7,057 bases of DNA from the NCBI GenBank assembly GCA_009787685.1, contig WQSV01000074.1, forward strand, positions 1 to 7,057. Reading direction: 5' to 3'. This document shows, one piece after another, positions 1-6,900 of the stretch. Origin of the DNA: Bacillota bacterium (GTDB taxonomy: Bacteria > Bacillota > Clostridia > Christensenellales > Pumilibacteraceae). A program made the translations under genes and the position numbers. Positions within the stretch are counted from its first letter, which is position 1. Every line of letters begins with the position of its first letter. Below the pieces are notes generated by a model. That model did no database searches. It was not told the origin of the DNA and saw only the letters and a list, made by a program, of their open reading frames with translations.

Positions 1-5
1 AGTGG

Positions 6-1316
6 ATGAGGGAAGCGGTTTTTTATCAAATTTTTGTCGATAGATTTGCAAGAGGTGATGCTACAAAATGCGAAAAATACATCGACCAAAAATGGAACGA
101 CATTCCGACTCCGAAAACCTTTGCAGGCGGCGACATAAAAGGTGTGATTGAAAAACTTGACTACATCAAGAACCTTGGTTGCAATGCGATTTATTTAACA
201 CCAATATTCCGTTCAAAATCTAACCACAAATACGACATATCCGACTACTACAATGTCGATAAACATTTCGGCTCAAACAAGGACTTAAAAAAACTTGTTG
301 AAACGGCGCATAACAAAGGGATGAAAATCATGCTTGATGCTGTTTTCAATCATTGTAGCGAAGACCTAAACGAATGGCAGGATGTTGTCAAGAATGGCAA
401 AAAATCAAAATATCATGACTGGTTTATAATAAGAGGCGATAAACCCACTAAAAATCCATTAAACTATGAATGCTTTAACTCTTGCACCTATATGCCGAAA
501 TTCAACACCTCAAATAAAGAGGTGCAAAGGTTTCTAAATGATATTGCATCTTACTACATAAAAGAATACGACATTGACGGACTTCGTCTTGATGTTTCCG
601 ATGAAGTGAGCAAAGACTACTGGCGAAACTTTCGAAAAATAGTTAAAGAATTAAAGTCTGACTGTGTTATTATCGGGGAGAACTGGCACGACAGCAGTCC
701 ATACCTGCAAGGAGACCAATTCGATGGGATAATGAATTATGCATTCACAAAAATTTGTTATGACTATTTTTTGGACGAGAAAATTGATGCAGTGGGTCTA
801 GGGCATGCTTTGAGCGCACTCTTAATGCGCTCTTCCAATCAAGCAAACCGAATGATGCTTAATCTTTTGGACAGCCATGACACTCATAGGTTTTTGACAA
901 TGGTTGAAGGCGACAAGGACAAATTAGCAACAGCGCTTGCGTTATGCTATATGTATATCGGTGCGCCGATGATTTATTATGGAACTGAAATAGAACTAAA
1001 CGGCGGTTATGACCCCGATTGCAGGCGAACATTTGACTGGAACAAACTAGATGAGAAAATTCAAACTAAAGAAATTATTTCTATTCTTTCCAAATTGAAA
1101 GAACGAAATGAATTAATGAACGGCGAGATAAGTTTTGCAACTGATGCGGAATTATTTGTTCTTAACAGAATTAGCGAAAAAGGGCATTTGAGATTATTAA
1201 TCAACAACAGTTCTAAAAACGTTGGACATGAACTAAAAGGAAAATTGCTTTGTTCCCATAACTATGATGGCAAGTCTATTCACAAAACAGGATTTATTAT
1301 AGAGGAGGTAAAATAA
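6..1316 (+). CDS. GH13 alpha-glucosidic hydrolase, neopullulanase/cyclomaltodextrinase type (probably 5'-truncated by window edge)
   Basis: A glycoside hydrolase family 13 (alpha-amylase superfamily) enzyme expected to cleave alpha-1,4 (perhaps also alpha-1,6) links in imported maltodextrins or cyclodextrins in the cytoplasm. All conserved GH13 regions are visible: region I DAVFNH (residues 111-116), region V MPKFN (163-167), region II GLRLDVSDE with nucleophile Asp196, region III GENWHD with acid/base Glu225, and region IV DSHD with Asp292. MPKFN is close to the MPKLN signature of the neopullulanase/maltogenic amylase/cyclomaltodextrinase subfamily, and the GDQFDGIMNY stretch after region III also fits it. 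No signal peptide is seen. From the ATG it is 436 aa, without the N-terminal starch-binding-like domain (about 120 aa) of full-length subfamily members. The codon just before the ATG is TGG; relatives commonly have Trp at that position, and no ribosome site can be seen, so the true start probably lies left of the window. It ends 4 nt before the binding-protein gene. Family is sure; exact substrate is inferred. Confidence 0.93.
   Translation: MREAVFYQIFVDRFARGDATKCEKYIDQKWNDIPTPKTFAGGDIKGVIEKLDYIKNLGCNAIYLTPIFRSKSNHKYDISDYYNVDKHFGSNKDLKKLVETAHNKGMKIMLDAVFNHCSEDLNEWQDVVKNGKKSKYHDWFIIRGDKPTKNPLNYECFNSCTYMPKFNTSNKEVQRFLNDIASYYIKEYDIDGLRLDVSDEVSKDYWRNFRKIVKELKSDCVIIGENWHDSSPYLQGDQFDGIMNYAFTKICYDYFLDEKIDAVGLGHALSALLMRSSNQANRMMLNLLDSHDTHRFLTMVEGDKDKLATALALCYMYIGAPMIYYGTEIELNGGYDPDCRRTFDWNKLDEKIQTKEIISILSKLKERNELMNGEISFATDAELFVLNRISEKGHLRLLINNSSKNVGHELKGKLLCSHNYDGKSIHKTGFIIEEVK
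1303..1309 (+). promoter_or_regulatory. Strong Shine-Dalgarno for the binding-protein gene
   Basis: AGGAGGT lies 11 nt before the ATG at 1321, inside the last codons of the GH13 gene. It fixes the start of the binding protein and suggests high translation, as usual for the most abundant component of an ABC importer. Confidence 0.85.
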
Positions 1317-1320
1317 AATA

Positions 1321-2805
1321 ATGCAGTATCAAAATATTGAAAATTACTCTCCGAAAAAGTCTAAACTAAGAGTGATAATAGCAATCACTCTTGCCGTTTT
1401 GCATTTGAGTGTGTTTACTGGACTAATTGCGTGCATTGGTGTGAACAGTAGAACCGAACTTGGACAAGGACGCATTATTTTCACAGGTGAACTTGAAAGG
1501 GGTGCAAGAATAAGAGTTTTGGAAAACGACACCGCAATAGCGCAAGGCTTTTTCTCTGAACTTATTGCAGCATTTAACGCAGAATATGCGTCATATAATA
1601 TTCAAGCAATTGACGCAAATCAAGGCAATTTCCTTGACCTTGAGCAAGCAGGGCCATTCGGTTTCGGGCCGTGTGTTTTGTTTCAAGCAAACGATAGAAT
1701 AATGAGGTTTGCAGAAGGCGGTCATATATTTGCGTTGCCTATTGAGCAACTCGACACTTTTGAATATGTCGGCGACAAAGCATGGAATGCATTTTTTATG
1801 TACGCCTATGAAATTGTCCTAGATGAAAATAATAGACCGGTGATGGACGGGGAGCAACCGTTAAGGCACAGAGTCCCTTCAACATTCGGCGCTCCTGTTA
1901 TGATTCAAGGTCCCGTTATTTATTACAGACGAAGTCTTGTTGACCCAGAAGTTTTGACAACTTGGGCGAATATTTATCAGTTCAACCGAGACAGAGCGAC
2001 AGCAAATCCTGCTCACAGAGGCTATATTCGAAGTATGATTGATCCGTATTTTAATTTTGGCTATCTTTTGAGTTATGGTGCATATATTTTCGCTGAAAAC
2101 AACACTGATCCGTCAAGAATAGGACTTAGTCAAAATGGAGCAGAAAGAGGGGCAAATGTTCACAGGCAACTGGCATCAAGCATGGACAACAGAGTTGTTG
2201 ACCATTCGTTGACTCCCTTAGTCTATGAGCAATTGGCTCGTGGAATTTTTGCGGCAACAATGACAACTCCCGATGTCTACACACTCTTTATCGATGCACT
2301 CATGCGCAACGGATTTTCAAGAGAAGAGGCAGTTGCTGAACTAGGGGTTGCTCCTATGCCAAAGTTGCCTCTTTGTGGCGACCTTAGAAACCCCGATGCA
2401 GAGTTGATTCCGTCCATCATGATGGGAGGTATCAACGGCTATGCAATAAGTGCCTACACTCCTTATCCAAATGCCGCACTTGCCTTTATCAATTTTGCAA
2501 CAAGTTTTCGTTCAATACAAAGGCGTCATGAACTCTTGGGGATTGCACCTGCAAGAGAAGATGTTGCAGAAGAGGTCGGCGGAATATCACTAATAATCAA
2601 CGAGGAGCTTGCAGAGGGCAATATTTTTGTGATGCCGTCAATAAGAGCAATGACACAAGTATGGGGGCCTGTAGAGGCATTTTTTGCTGATTTAGCACAA
2701 GATGCATTCAGGTCTCGTCCACTACTTCAAACTCAAACACAGCAACTTCAACGTCTGGCACAATTAGACACAACAATCTATAATGCTATTTGGACATTCG
2801 CATGA
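1321..2805 (+). CDS. malE: Maltose/maltodextrin ABC transporter substrate-binding lipoprotein
   Basis: Extracellular solute-binding protein (family 1, MalE-like) that captures maltodextrins and delivers them to the MalF/MalG-type permeases encoded next. The N-terminus has a polar, Lys-containing stretch (1-17), a hydrophobic segment (about 18-37) and a candidate lipobox LIAC with Cys38, so it is probably a membrane-anchored lipoprotein; the polar N-region is rather long, and an uncleaved anchor is an alternative. Family-like parts include a PxVLFQANDRIM-type strand near 117-128, MPKLP at 346-350, the GGINGYAIS segment at 369-377 followed by an A-L-A-F-I-N-F helix, and MPSIRAMTQVW at 438-448, matching the MPxxPxMxxxW pattern near the C-terminus of MalE relatives. 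At 494 aa it is longer than E. coli MalE (about 396 aa). The start is fixed by AGGAGGT 11 nt upstream. Its stop overlaps the permease start by 4 nt. Family is confident; maltodextrin specificity is inferred from MalE-like motifs and the GH13 neighbour. Confidence 0.9.
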   Translation: MQYQNIENYSPKKSKLRVIIAITLAVLHLSVFTGLIACIGVNSRTELGQGRIIFTGELERGARIRVLENDTAIAQGFFSELIAAFNAEYASYNIQAIDANQGNFLDLEQAGPFGFGPCVLFQANDRIMRFAEGGHIFALPIEQLDTFEYVGDKAWNAFFMYAYEIVLDENNRPVMDGEQPLRHRVPSTFGAPVMIQGPVIYYRRSLVDPEVLTTWANIYQFNRDRATANPAHRGYIRSMIDPYFNFGYLLSYGAYIFAENNTDPSRIGLSQNGAERGANVHRQLASSMDNRVVDHSLTPLVYEQLARGIFAATMTTPDVYTLFIDALMRNGFSREEAVAELGVAPMPKLPLCGDLRNPDAELIPSIMMGGINGYAISAYTPYPNAALAFINFATSFRSIQRRHELLGIAPAREDVAEEVGGISLIINEELAEGNIFVMPSIRAMTQVWGPVEAFFADLAQDAFRSRPLLQTQTQQLQRLAQLDTTIYNAIWTFA

Positions 2806-4133
2806 TAAAAGCAATAAAACAAAAATTCATAGGTATTGGCAGATTATTCGGTTCTGCTAACCCAAAGACCATATTGTCCATGTTTTTCATGGGTGGCGGT
2901 CAATTACTAAATAAGCAATGGATAAAAGGGCTTATATATTTTGTCATTCAAGTCGGAATCATTGTCTATTTTGTTCTCAGAGGTGCAGCGGATGTTGCAG
3001 GCTTTTTCACTCTCGGAACAGTTGCTGGAAACCCGGCTCAAGGAATAGAGGGCGACAATAGTATCTTGATGTTAACAATGGGGCTCTTGGCAATTATTGT
3101 GGTCATTATTTATTTGTTTGTTTGGACAATAAACATCAGAGATGTTTTCGACACTCAATTGAGAGTTAAGAGCGGAAAGAAACCATTAAGGTTCAGAGAG
3201 GAACTAAGAGAATTTATTGACAAAAAATTCTACAAAACAATACTTTTTTTGCCGGTTTTGTTTGTGTCAATATTCGGAATCATTCCGATTATTTTCATGA
3301 TACTCCTAGCCTTTACTGATTTTAATGCAGGAACATTTCCAGGACTTGCTAATTGGGTGGGGTTTGCAACATTCGGAGAGTTGTTCCGTGCCGGAGGTAT
3401 TGCTCCGACATTTTTTAGAATACTCGGCTGGAATATTATTTGGGCGATTGCAACAACCGCAATAAACTATTTCGGGGGACTTGGACTTGCATTGCTATAT
3501 AACAAAAAATGTGTCAAAGGCAAAACCTTTTGGCGACTTTTTCCAATGCTTGCCTATGCTGTTCCGGGCTTTATTTCCCTCATTGCATTCAGATTTATGT
3601 TCTCGGCATCAGGTCCAATAAACCAATTAATAATGGGTGACGGGGGAGAAATAATCAACTTTTTGGGATTGGATGCAACATGGAGTGCAAGAGCAATAGG
3701 TATCGGAGTCACAGCATGGTTGACAATACCGACAAGCATGCTCCTTGCAACAGGAATACTCTCCAATATGAACAAGGAATTATACGAGGCGGCAAAAATT
3801 GACGGAGCAACAGGCTTTAAGCAGTTCACAAAGATAACCCTGCCTTTTGTCATTTTTGCAACAACCCCCGTCATTATAATGCAGTTTGTTGGGAACTTCA
3901 ATAATTTTGGAATATTCTTCTTTCTGCGACAGGGTGTTTCGGAATCCCCCGGAATGTATGTTGCAACGGACACTGATTTGCTTGTCAATTGGATTTTTAG
4001 GTTGACAGTTGATAACGGACTCTTCAATATCGGTGCGGCGGTGAGCTTGCTCATGTTTATTGTGACGAGCACCATAGCATTATTTGTCTATCTCCGCTCT
4101 CCAGCATATCGCAAGGAGGACACCTTTAGATGA
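2802..4133 (+). CDS. malF: Maltodextrin ABC transporter permease subunit, MalF type
   Basis: Integral membrane permease that forms the translocation channel with the MalG-type partner. Counting from ATG 2802 (443 aa), about eight hydrophobic segments are visible: roughly 41-59, 87-110, 146-171, 207-233, 243-267, 296-320, 347-375 and 409-431, the count known for E. coli MalF. The cytoplasmic EAA loop that docks the ATPase is clear at 329-348, beginning EAAKIDGAT and ending in LP. The NFNNF motif (365-369) and the TDLLVNWIFRLT stretch (391-402) are MalF-like. The extracytoplasmic loop after segment 3 is only about 35 residues, against the large P2 domain of E. coli MalF. I chose ATG 2802 because it overlaps the upstream stop as ATGA, typical of translational coupling. 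An in-frame TTG at 2790 would add four residues but has no better ribosome site; neither has a real Shine-Dalgarno. The stop overlaps the next start in the same ATGA fashion. Confidence 0.93.
   Translation: MIKAIKQKFIGIGRLFGSANPKTILSMFFMGGGQLLNKQWIKGLIYFVIQVGIIVYFVLRGAADVAGFFTLGTVAGNPAQGIEGDNSILMLTMGLLAIIVVIIYLFVWTINIRDVFDTQLRVKSGKKPLRFREELREFIDKKFYKTILFLPVLFVSIFGIIPIIFMILLAFTDFNAGTFPGLANWVGFATFGELFRAGGIAPTFFRILGWNIIWAIATTAINYFGGLGLALLYNKKCVKGKTFWRLFPMLAYAVPGFISLIAFRFMFSASGPINQLIMGDGGEIINFLGLDATWSARAIGIGVTAWLTIPTSMLLATGILSNMNKELYEAAKIDGATGFKQFTKITLPFVIFATTPVIIMQFVGNFNNFGIFFFLRQGVSESPGMYVATDTDLLVNWIFRLTVDNGLFNIGAAVSLLMFIVTSTIALFVYLRSPAYRKEDTFR
4113..4119 (+). promoter_or_regulatory. Shine-Dalgarno for the MalG-type permease
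   Basis: AAGGAGG within the last codons of the MalF-type gene, 10 nt before ATG 4130 and 13 nt before the second in-frame ATG at 4133. The spacing favours 4130 as the start, though the two starts differ by only one Met. Confidence 0.8.
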
Positions 4134-5005
4134 TGAACTTTGACATTAAAAAATCAAAAGGCAGAAAAATAAGACCAAAAAAAATTGTGGATGTTGTTTT
4201 GACATACACAGGCTTGATTATTATCAGTTTAATATTTTTGTTTCCTGTCCTATGGCTTGTTCTCTCTACTTTCAATGCAACTGGTATTTTTTCAGCCTAC
4301 GGATTTTTTCCTCAAGAATGGACACTAAATAATTTCAGAATTTTGTTTGCAGACAGCGAATATTTGATGATGCTCTATAACTATCCGAGATGGCTTTTGA
4401 ACACCTTGTTTGTTTCATTTTTCAGCATGCTGTTTGGAACAGGACTTGTCATATTAACAGCCTACACAATGTCTAGGTTCAAGTTTCGCTCACGCAAAAG
4501 AATGATGGTGATGACATTGCTTCTTGGAATGTTTCCGTCATTTTTGGCAATGAGTGCAGTGTTTTTCATAATGGCAGAATTTGGTCTTGTAAATAACCTT
4601 TGGGGATTAATACTAATTTATAGCGCAGGAGCACCATTAGGCTATCTTGTTCAAAAAGGCTTTTTCGACACAATTCCAAATTCAATTGACGAAGCGGCAC
4701 GAATAGACGGTGCAACAAGTATGGGGGTATTTTTCAGAATCATTCTTCCACTTTCTAAACCGATTTTGGTTTTTACTGCACTAACCGCATTTGCATGGCC
4801 ATGGAGTGACTTCATTTTGCCTCAAATACTTCTTCCCGACAGAGACATGTGGACAGTAGCCGTCGGTCTAAATTCCCTTGATGACACCCAATTCGCTCGG
4901 TTCACCGCTGGCTCAGTCCTAATCGCCGTTCCAATAATCACCCTCTACTTCATCCTCTCAAAATACCTAGTAAGCGGTCTCTCCTCAGGTGCAACAAAGG
5001 GATAG
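4130..5005 (+). CDS. malG: Maltodextrin ABC transporter permease subunit, MalG type
   Basis: Second membrane permease of the maltodextrin importer. The protein is 291 aa, close to E. coli MalG (296 aa), with about six hydrophobic segments near 24-48, 88-113, 125-148, 154-174, 210-230 and 260-281. The EAA loop contacting the ATPase is at 188-207, starting EAARIDGAT and ending RIILP. The C-terminus KYLVSGLSSGATKG closely resembles the MalG tail (family pattern KYLVxGLxxGxxKG), which supports a maltodextrin role over other sugars. The start overlaps the upstream stop (ATGA) and has a good Shine-Dalgarno. It is the last gene of the transport block; 232 nt without a gene follow. About the last 46 codons are richer in C-ending codons (CTC, TTC, ATC, TAC) than the rest of the gene, described as a finding. 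Confidence 0.94.
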   Translation: MMNFDIKKSKGRKIRPKKIVDVVLTYTGLIIISLIFLFPVLWLVLSTFNATGIFSAYGFFPQEWTLNNFRILFADSEYLMMLYNYPRWLLNTLFVSFFSMLFGTGLVILTAYTMSRFKFRSRKRMMVMTLLLGMFPSFLAMSAVFFIMAEFGLVNNLWGLILIYSAGAPLGYLVQKGFFDTIPNSIDEAARIDGATSMGVFFRIILPLSKPILVFTALTAFAWPWSDFILPQILLPDRDMWTVAVGLNSLDDTQFARFTAGSVLIAVPIITLYFILSKYLVSGLSSGATKG

Positions 5006-5057
5006 TTATCTGGATTGAAAAACTCATTGAAGTGTAGGTATTGTTTTTGTCTTATTA

Positions 5058-5088
5058 TCACTTAAAACTATATGGTGTTTTTATGTGA
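5058..5088. repeat. Imperfect inverted repeat after the transport operon
   Basis: The arms pair as TCAC with GTGA and TAAAA with TTTTA around one T-T mismatch, leaving a loop of about 11 nt. The stem is AT-rich and not followed by a T-run, so it is a poor Rho-independent terminator. It may be a weak RNA hairpin, a processing site or a chance dyad. Confidence 0.25.
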
Positions 5089-5107
5089 CTAATATCTATT
5101 ACTACTG

Positions 5108-5137
5108 TTGCCATAAAATATGTAAAATCCTTATACT
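5108..5137 (+). promoter_or_regulatory. Candidate upstream SigA-type promoter
   Basis: TTGCCA at 5108-5113 and TATACT at 5132-5137 each match consensus at five of six positions, with an 18-nt spacer. A transcript starting near 5144 would carry a leader of roughly 94 nt before the phosphoglucomutase ATG. In DNA this AT-rich, such matches arise often by chance. Confidence 0.35.
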
Positions 5138-5155
5138 TTTTTCAAGACTATCTAA

Positions 5156-5177
5156 AAATTTTATGCATGATAAATTT
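5156..5177. repeat. AT-rich inverted repeat upstream of the main promoter
   Basis: AAATTT-T-AT and ATAAATTT form an eight-pair dyad with one bulged T around a 5-nt GCATG centre. It ends 20 nt before the -35 box of the strong promoter. It could be an operator half-site pair or a chance palindrome; no regulator gene is in the window. Confidence 0.3.
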
Positions 5178-5197
5178 CTTGCGTGACAATTTTTTGA

Positions 5198-5226
5198 TTG
5201 ACGAGATGTAGAATAAATAGTATAAT
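5198..5226 (+). promoter_or_regulatory. Strong SigA-type promoter for phosphoglucomutase
   Basis: TTGACG (5198-5203, five of six to TTGACA), a 17-nt spacer and a perfect TATAAT (5221-5226). The predicted transcription start is about 5232-5234, only 4-6 nt before the ATG at 5238. A TTGxxTGAC direct repeat (5179-5189 and 5194-5204) overlaps the -35 area. Confidence 0.75.
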
Positions 5227-5237
5227 GAAAAATAATT

Positions 5238-6899
5238 ATGGTAAAAACAAATGAAAATATTGCAAATCAACGCTTTGATTTTTGGTCAAAAAATGTTTCT
5301 GACAAAAATTTAAAAAATGAGTTAGAGCAGTTAAAAAATGATTCTCAAAAAAGAGAGAATGCCTTTTATCGTGAACTTGAATTCGGAACAGCAGGTTTAA
5401 GAGGTATTTTGGGCGTTGGAACGAACATGATGAATATTCATACTGTCACAAAAGCGACATATGGAATAGTTCTTTATATGAAAGAAAATGCAATGAAAAG
5501 CATTGCGATTTCTTATGACTCGCGAATTAATTCGGAGCTGTTTGCAAAATGTGTTGCAAGTGTTTGTGCTAGTTTTGGCATCAAAGTTTATTTGTCACCA
5601 TTACTCATGCCAACACCATTTTTGTCGTATATGGTGAGAGATTTGAAATGCGATATGGGCATCATGATAACCGCGTCCCACAACCCAGCGAATTATAATG
5701 GATATAAAGTTTATGGTGCAGACGGTTGTCAAATAACGGACAGTGTGGCAAATAATCTTATTTCAATAATAAACAAAATTGACCCATTCAGTGTCAAAAC
5801 AGACGAGTTTGAGAAAATGGTGAAAAACGGTTTGATTCAATTTACTGACGATGAAATTGTCAACAGGTATATTGCAGATGTCAAAAAACAATCAATTCAT
5901 TTAATCAAAAATACTAAAATTTTATTTACTCCGCTGAATGGAACGGGCTTTGAGCTTGTTCCAAGGATTTTGAAAGAATGCGGACTCAAAAAACTTGAAA
6001 TAGTCGCAGAACAATCAAAACCAGACGGCAATTTTCCAACTTGTCCGTATCCAAATCCAGAGAATGCAGAAGCACTGTCGCTTGGAATCAAAAAAGCGAA
6101 AGAAATTCACGCGGATATTGTTATTGCAACCGATCCTGACGCCGACAGGATGGGACTTGTTGCAAAAAATAAAGAAGGGGATTATAAAATTCTTTCGGGA
6201 AATGAAATTGGAGTGCTTTTGACGGACTTTATTTTTTCAAAAAGAAAAGAAAGCAACACCCTTCCGAAAGATCCAGTCTATGTAAAAACCATTGTTTCAA
6301 CCCCACTCGCGGCTATTATTGCAGAAAAATATGGTGCAGAAGTTTTTAATGTTTTGACTGGATTTAAATATATTGGTGAAGTAATTGGTCGTCTTGAAGC
6401 GAAAGGTGAAGAAAATAGGTTTGTTTTTGGGTTTGAAGAAAGTCTTGGATTTCTGGCAGGAACACATGTTCGCGACAAAGATGCAGTTGTTGCTTCAATG
6501 CTAACTGCAGAAATGACTGAATATTATTTGGAAAAAGGAAAAACACTCGTTTGCAGATTGAAAGAAATTCATGATGAATATGGCGAAATGTTTCTTGTCA
6601 CAAAAAGCTATAAATTTCCGGGAGCAGAGGGTGCGACAAAAATGCAAAAACTACTTGATAACTTCCGTAAAAAACCTTTTGAAAAACTAGCAGGAGACAA
6701 AGTTATTTCAAAAATTGATTATCTTGCTCAAACTGAATTTGAACTTCCAAAATCAAATGTTCTGTTTTATGCAACTGCTAATGGTTCATTAATAATTCGT
6801 CCATCGGGAACCGAACCTTTAATCAAAGCATATATGAGCGCAAAAAGCATGAAAATATTGCAACAAATGGTTGACGAGACCGAAAAGGCTATGAATTAA
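5238..6899 (+). CDS. pgcA: Alpha-phosphoglucomutase (phosphohexomutase superfamily)
   Basis: Cytoplasmic enzyme interconverting glucose-1-phosphate and glucose-6-phosphate, linking polysaccharide breakdown or synthesis with glycolysis. Four signature sites are present in order: catalytic phosphoserine loop TASHNP (Ser147), metal-binding DPDADR (299-304), sugar-specificity loop GFEESLG (398-404) and phosphate-binding RPSGTEP (521-527). The N-terminal EFGTAGLRG (48-56) with GTNMMN (61-66), and the length of 553 aa, match the Bacillus PgcA/eukaryote PGM2-like branch (about 550-600 aa) rather than the shorter phosphomannomutase/ManB branch (about 450 aa). The ATG at 5238 is the first possible ATG because an in-frame TGA sits at 5226-5228; no in-frame ATG follows closely, and Trp16 lies near the conserved N-terminal Trp of relatives. 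No Shine-Dalgarno precedes it. It probably channels products of the upstream maltodextrin genes. Phosphomannomutase side activity cannot be excluded. Confidence 0.95.
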   Translation: MVKTNENIANQRFDFWSKNVSDKNLKNELEQLKNDSQKRENAFYRELEFGTAGLRGILGVGTNMMNIHTVTKATYGIVLYMKENAMKSIAISYDSRINSELFAKCVASVCASFGIKVYLSPLLMPTPFLSYMVRDLKCDMGIMITASHNPANYNGYKVYGADGCQITDSVANNLISIINKIDPFSVKTDEFEKMVKNGLIQFTDDEIVNRYIADVKKQSIHLIKNTKILFTPLNGTGFELVPRILKECGLKKLEIVAEQSKPDGNFPTCPYPNPENAEALSLGIKKAKEIHADIVIATDPDADRMGLVAKNKEGDYKILSGNEIGVLLTDFIFSKRKESNTLPKDPVYVKTIVSTPLAAIIAEKYGAEVFNVLTGFKYIGEVIGRLEAKGEENRFVFGFEESLGFLAGTHVRDKDAVVASMLTAEMTEYYLEKGKTLVCRLKEIHDEYGEMFLVTKSYKFPGAEGATKMQKLLDNFRKKPFEKLAGDKVISKIDYLAQTEFELPKSNVLFYATANGSLIIRPSGTEPLIKAYMSAKSMKILQQMVDETEKAMN

Positions 6900-6900
6900 A

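Larger units (their letters stand above)
5006..5237. other. AT-rich intergenic spacer between the transport operon and phosphoglucomutase
   Basis: This 232-nt gap holds no open frame that looks like a gene and no recognisable RNA gene. It contains one strong promoter next to the downstream gene, one weaker candidate promoter, and two imperfect AT-rich inverted repeats, listed separately. No GC-rich hairpin followed by a T-run is present after the MalG-type gene, so read-through into the next gene is possible. I saw no match to the catabolite-response cre consensus. Confidence 0.7.

Noticed and set aside
6..1316. Inactivated GH13 enzyme because of YYGTE in place of the common YYGDE
   Set aside because: YYGTE occurs in active GH13 enzymes, and all three catalytic carboxylates (Asp196, Glu225, Asp292) are present.
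1344..1532. Short minus-strand open frame inside the binding-protein gene
   Set aside because: It mirrors the signal-peptide coding region and shows no independent evidence of being a gene.
2790..2804. TTG at 2790 as start of the MalF-type permease
   Set aside because: It adds only four residues and has no Shine-Dalgarno; ATG 2802, overlapping the previous stop as ATGA, is the normal coupled arrangement and repeats at 4130.
3554..4075. A 173-codon open frame on the minus strand inside the MalF-type gene
   Set aside because: It lies wholly within a well-supported permease gene, has no recognisable motif or ribosome site, and its open length follows from the codon pattern of the opposite strand.
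5058..5088. Rho-independent terminator after the MalG-type gene
   Set aside because: The inverted repeat is AT-rich with a mismatch and has no T-run after it, so it is listed only as an imperfect repeat.
5006..5237. Riboswitch or small RNA in the spacer
   Set aside because: No conserved GC-containing stems or known riboswitch core was recognised; the spacer is nearly all AT-rich with only weak dyads.
5897..6546. Three short minus-strand open frames inside the phosphoglucomutase gene
   Set aside because: All lie within a gene with intact catalytic motifs, and none has protein-like features or a start signal.
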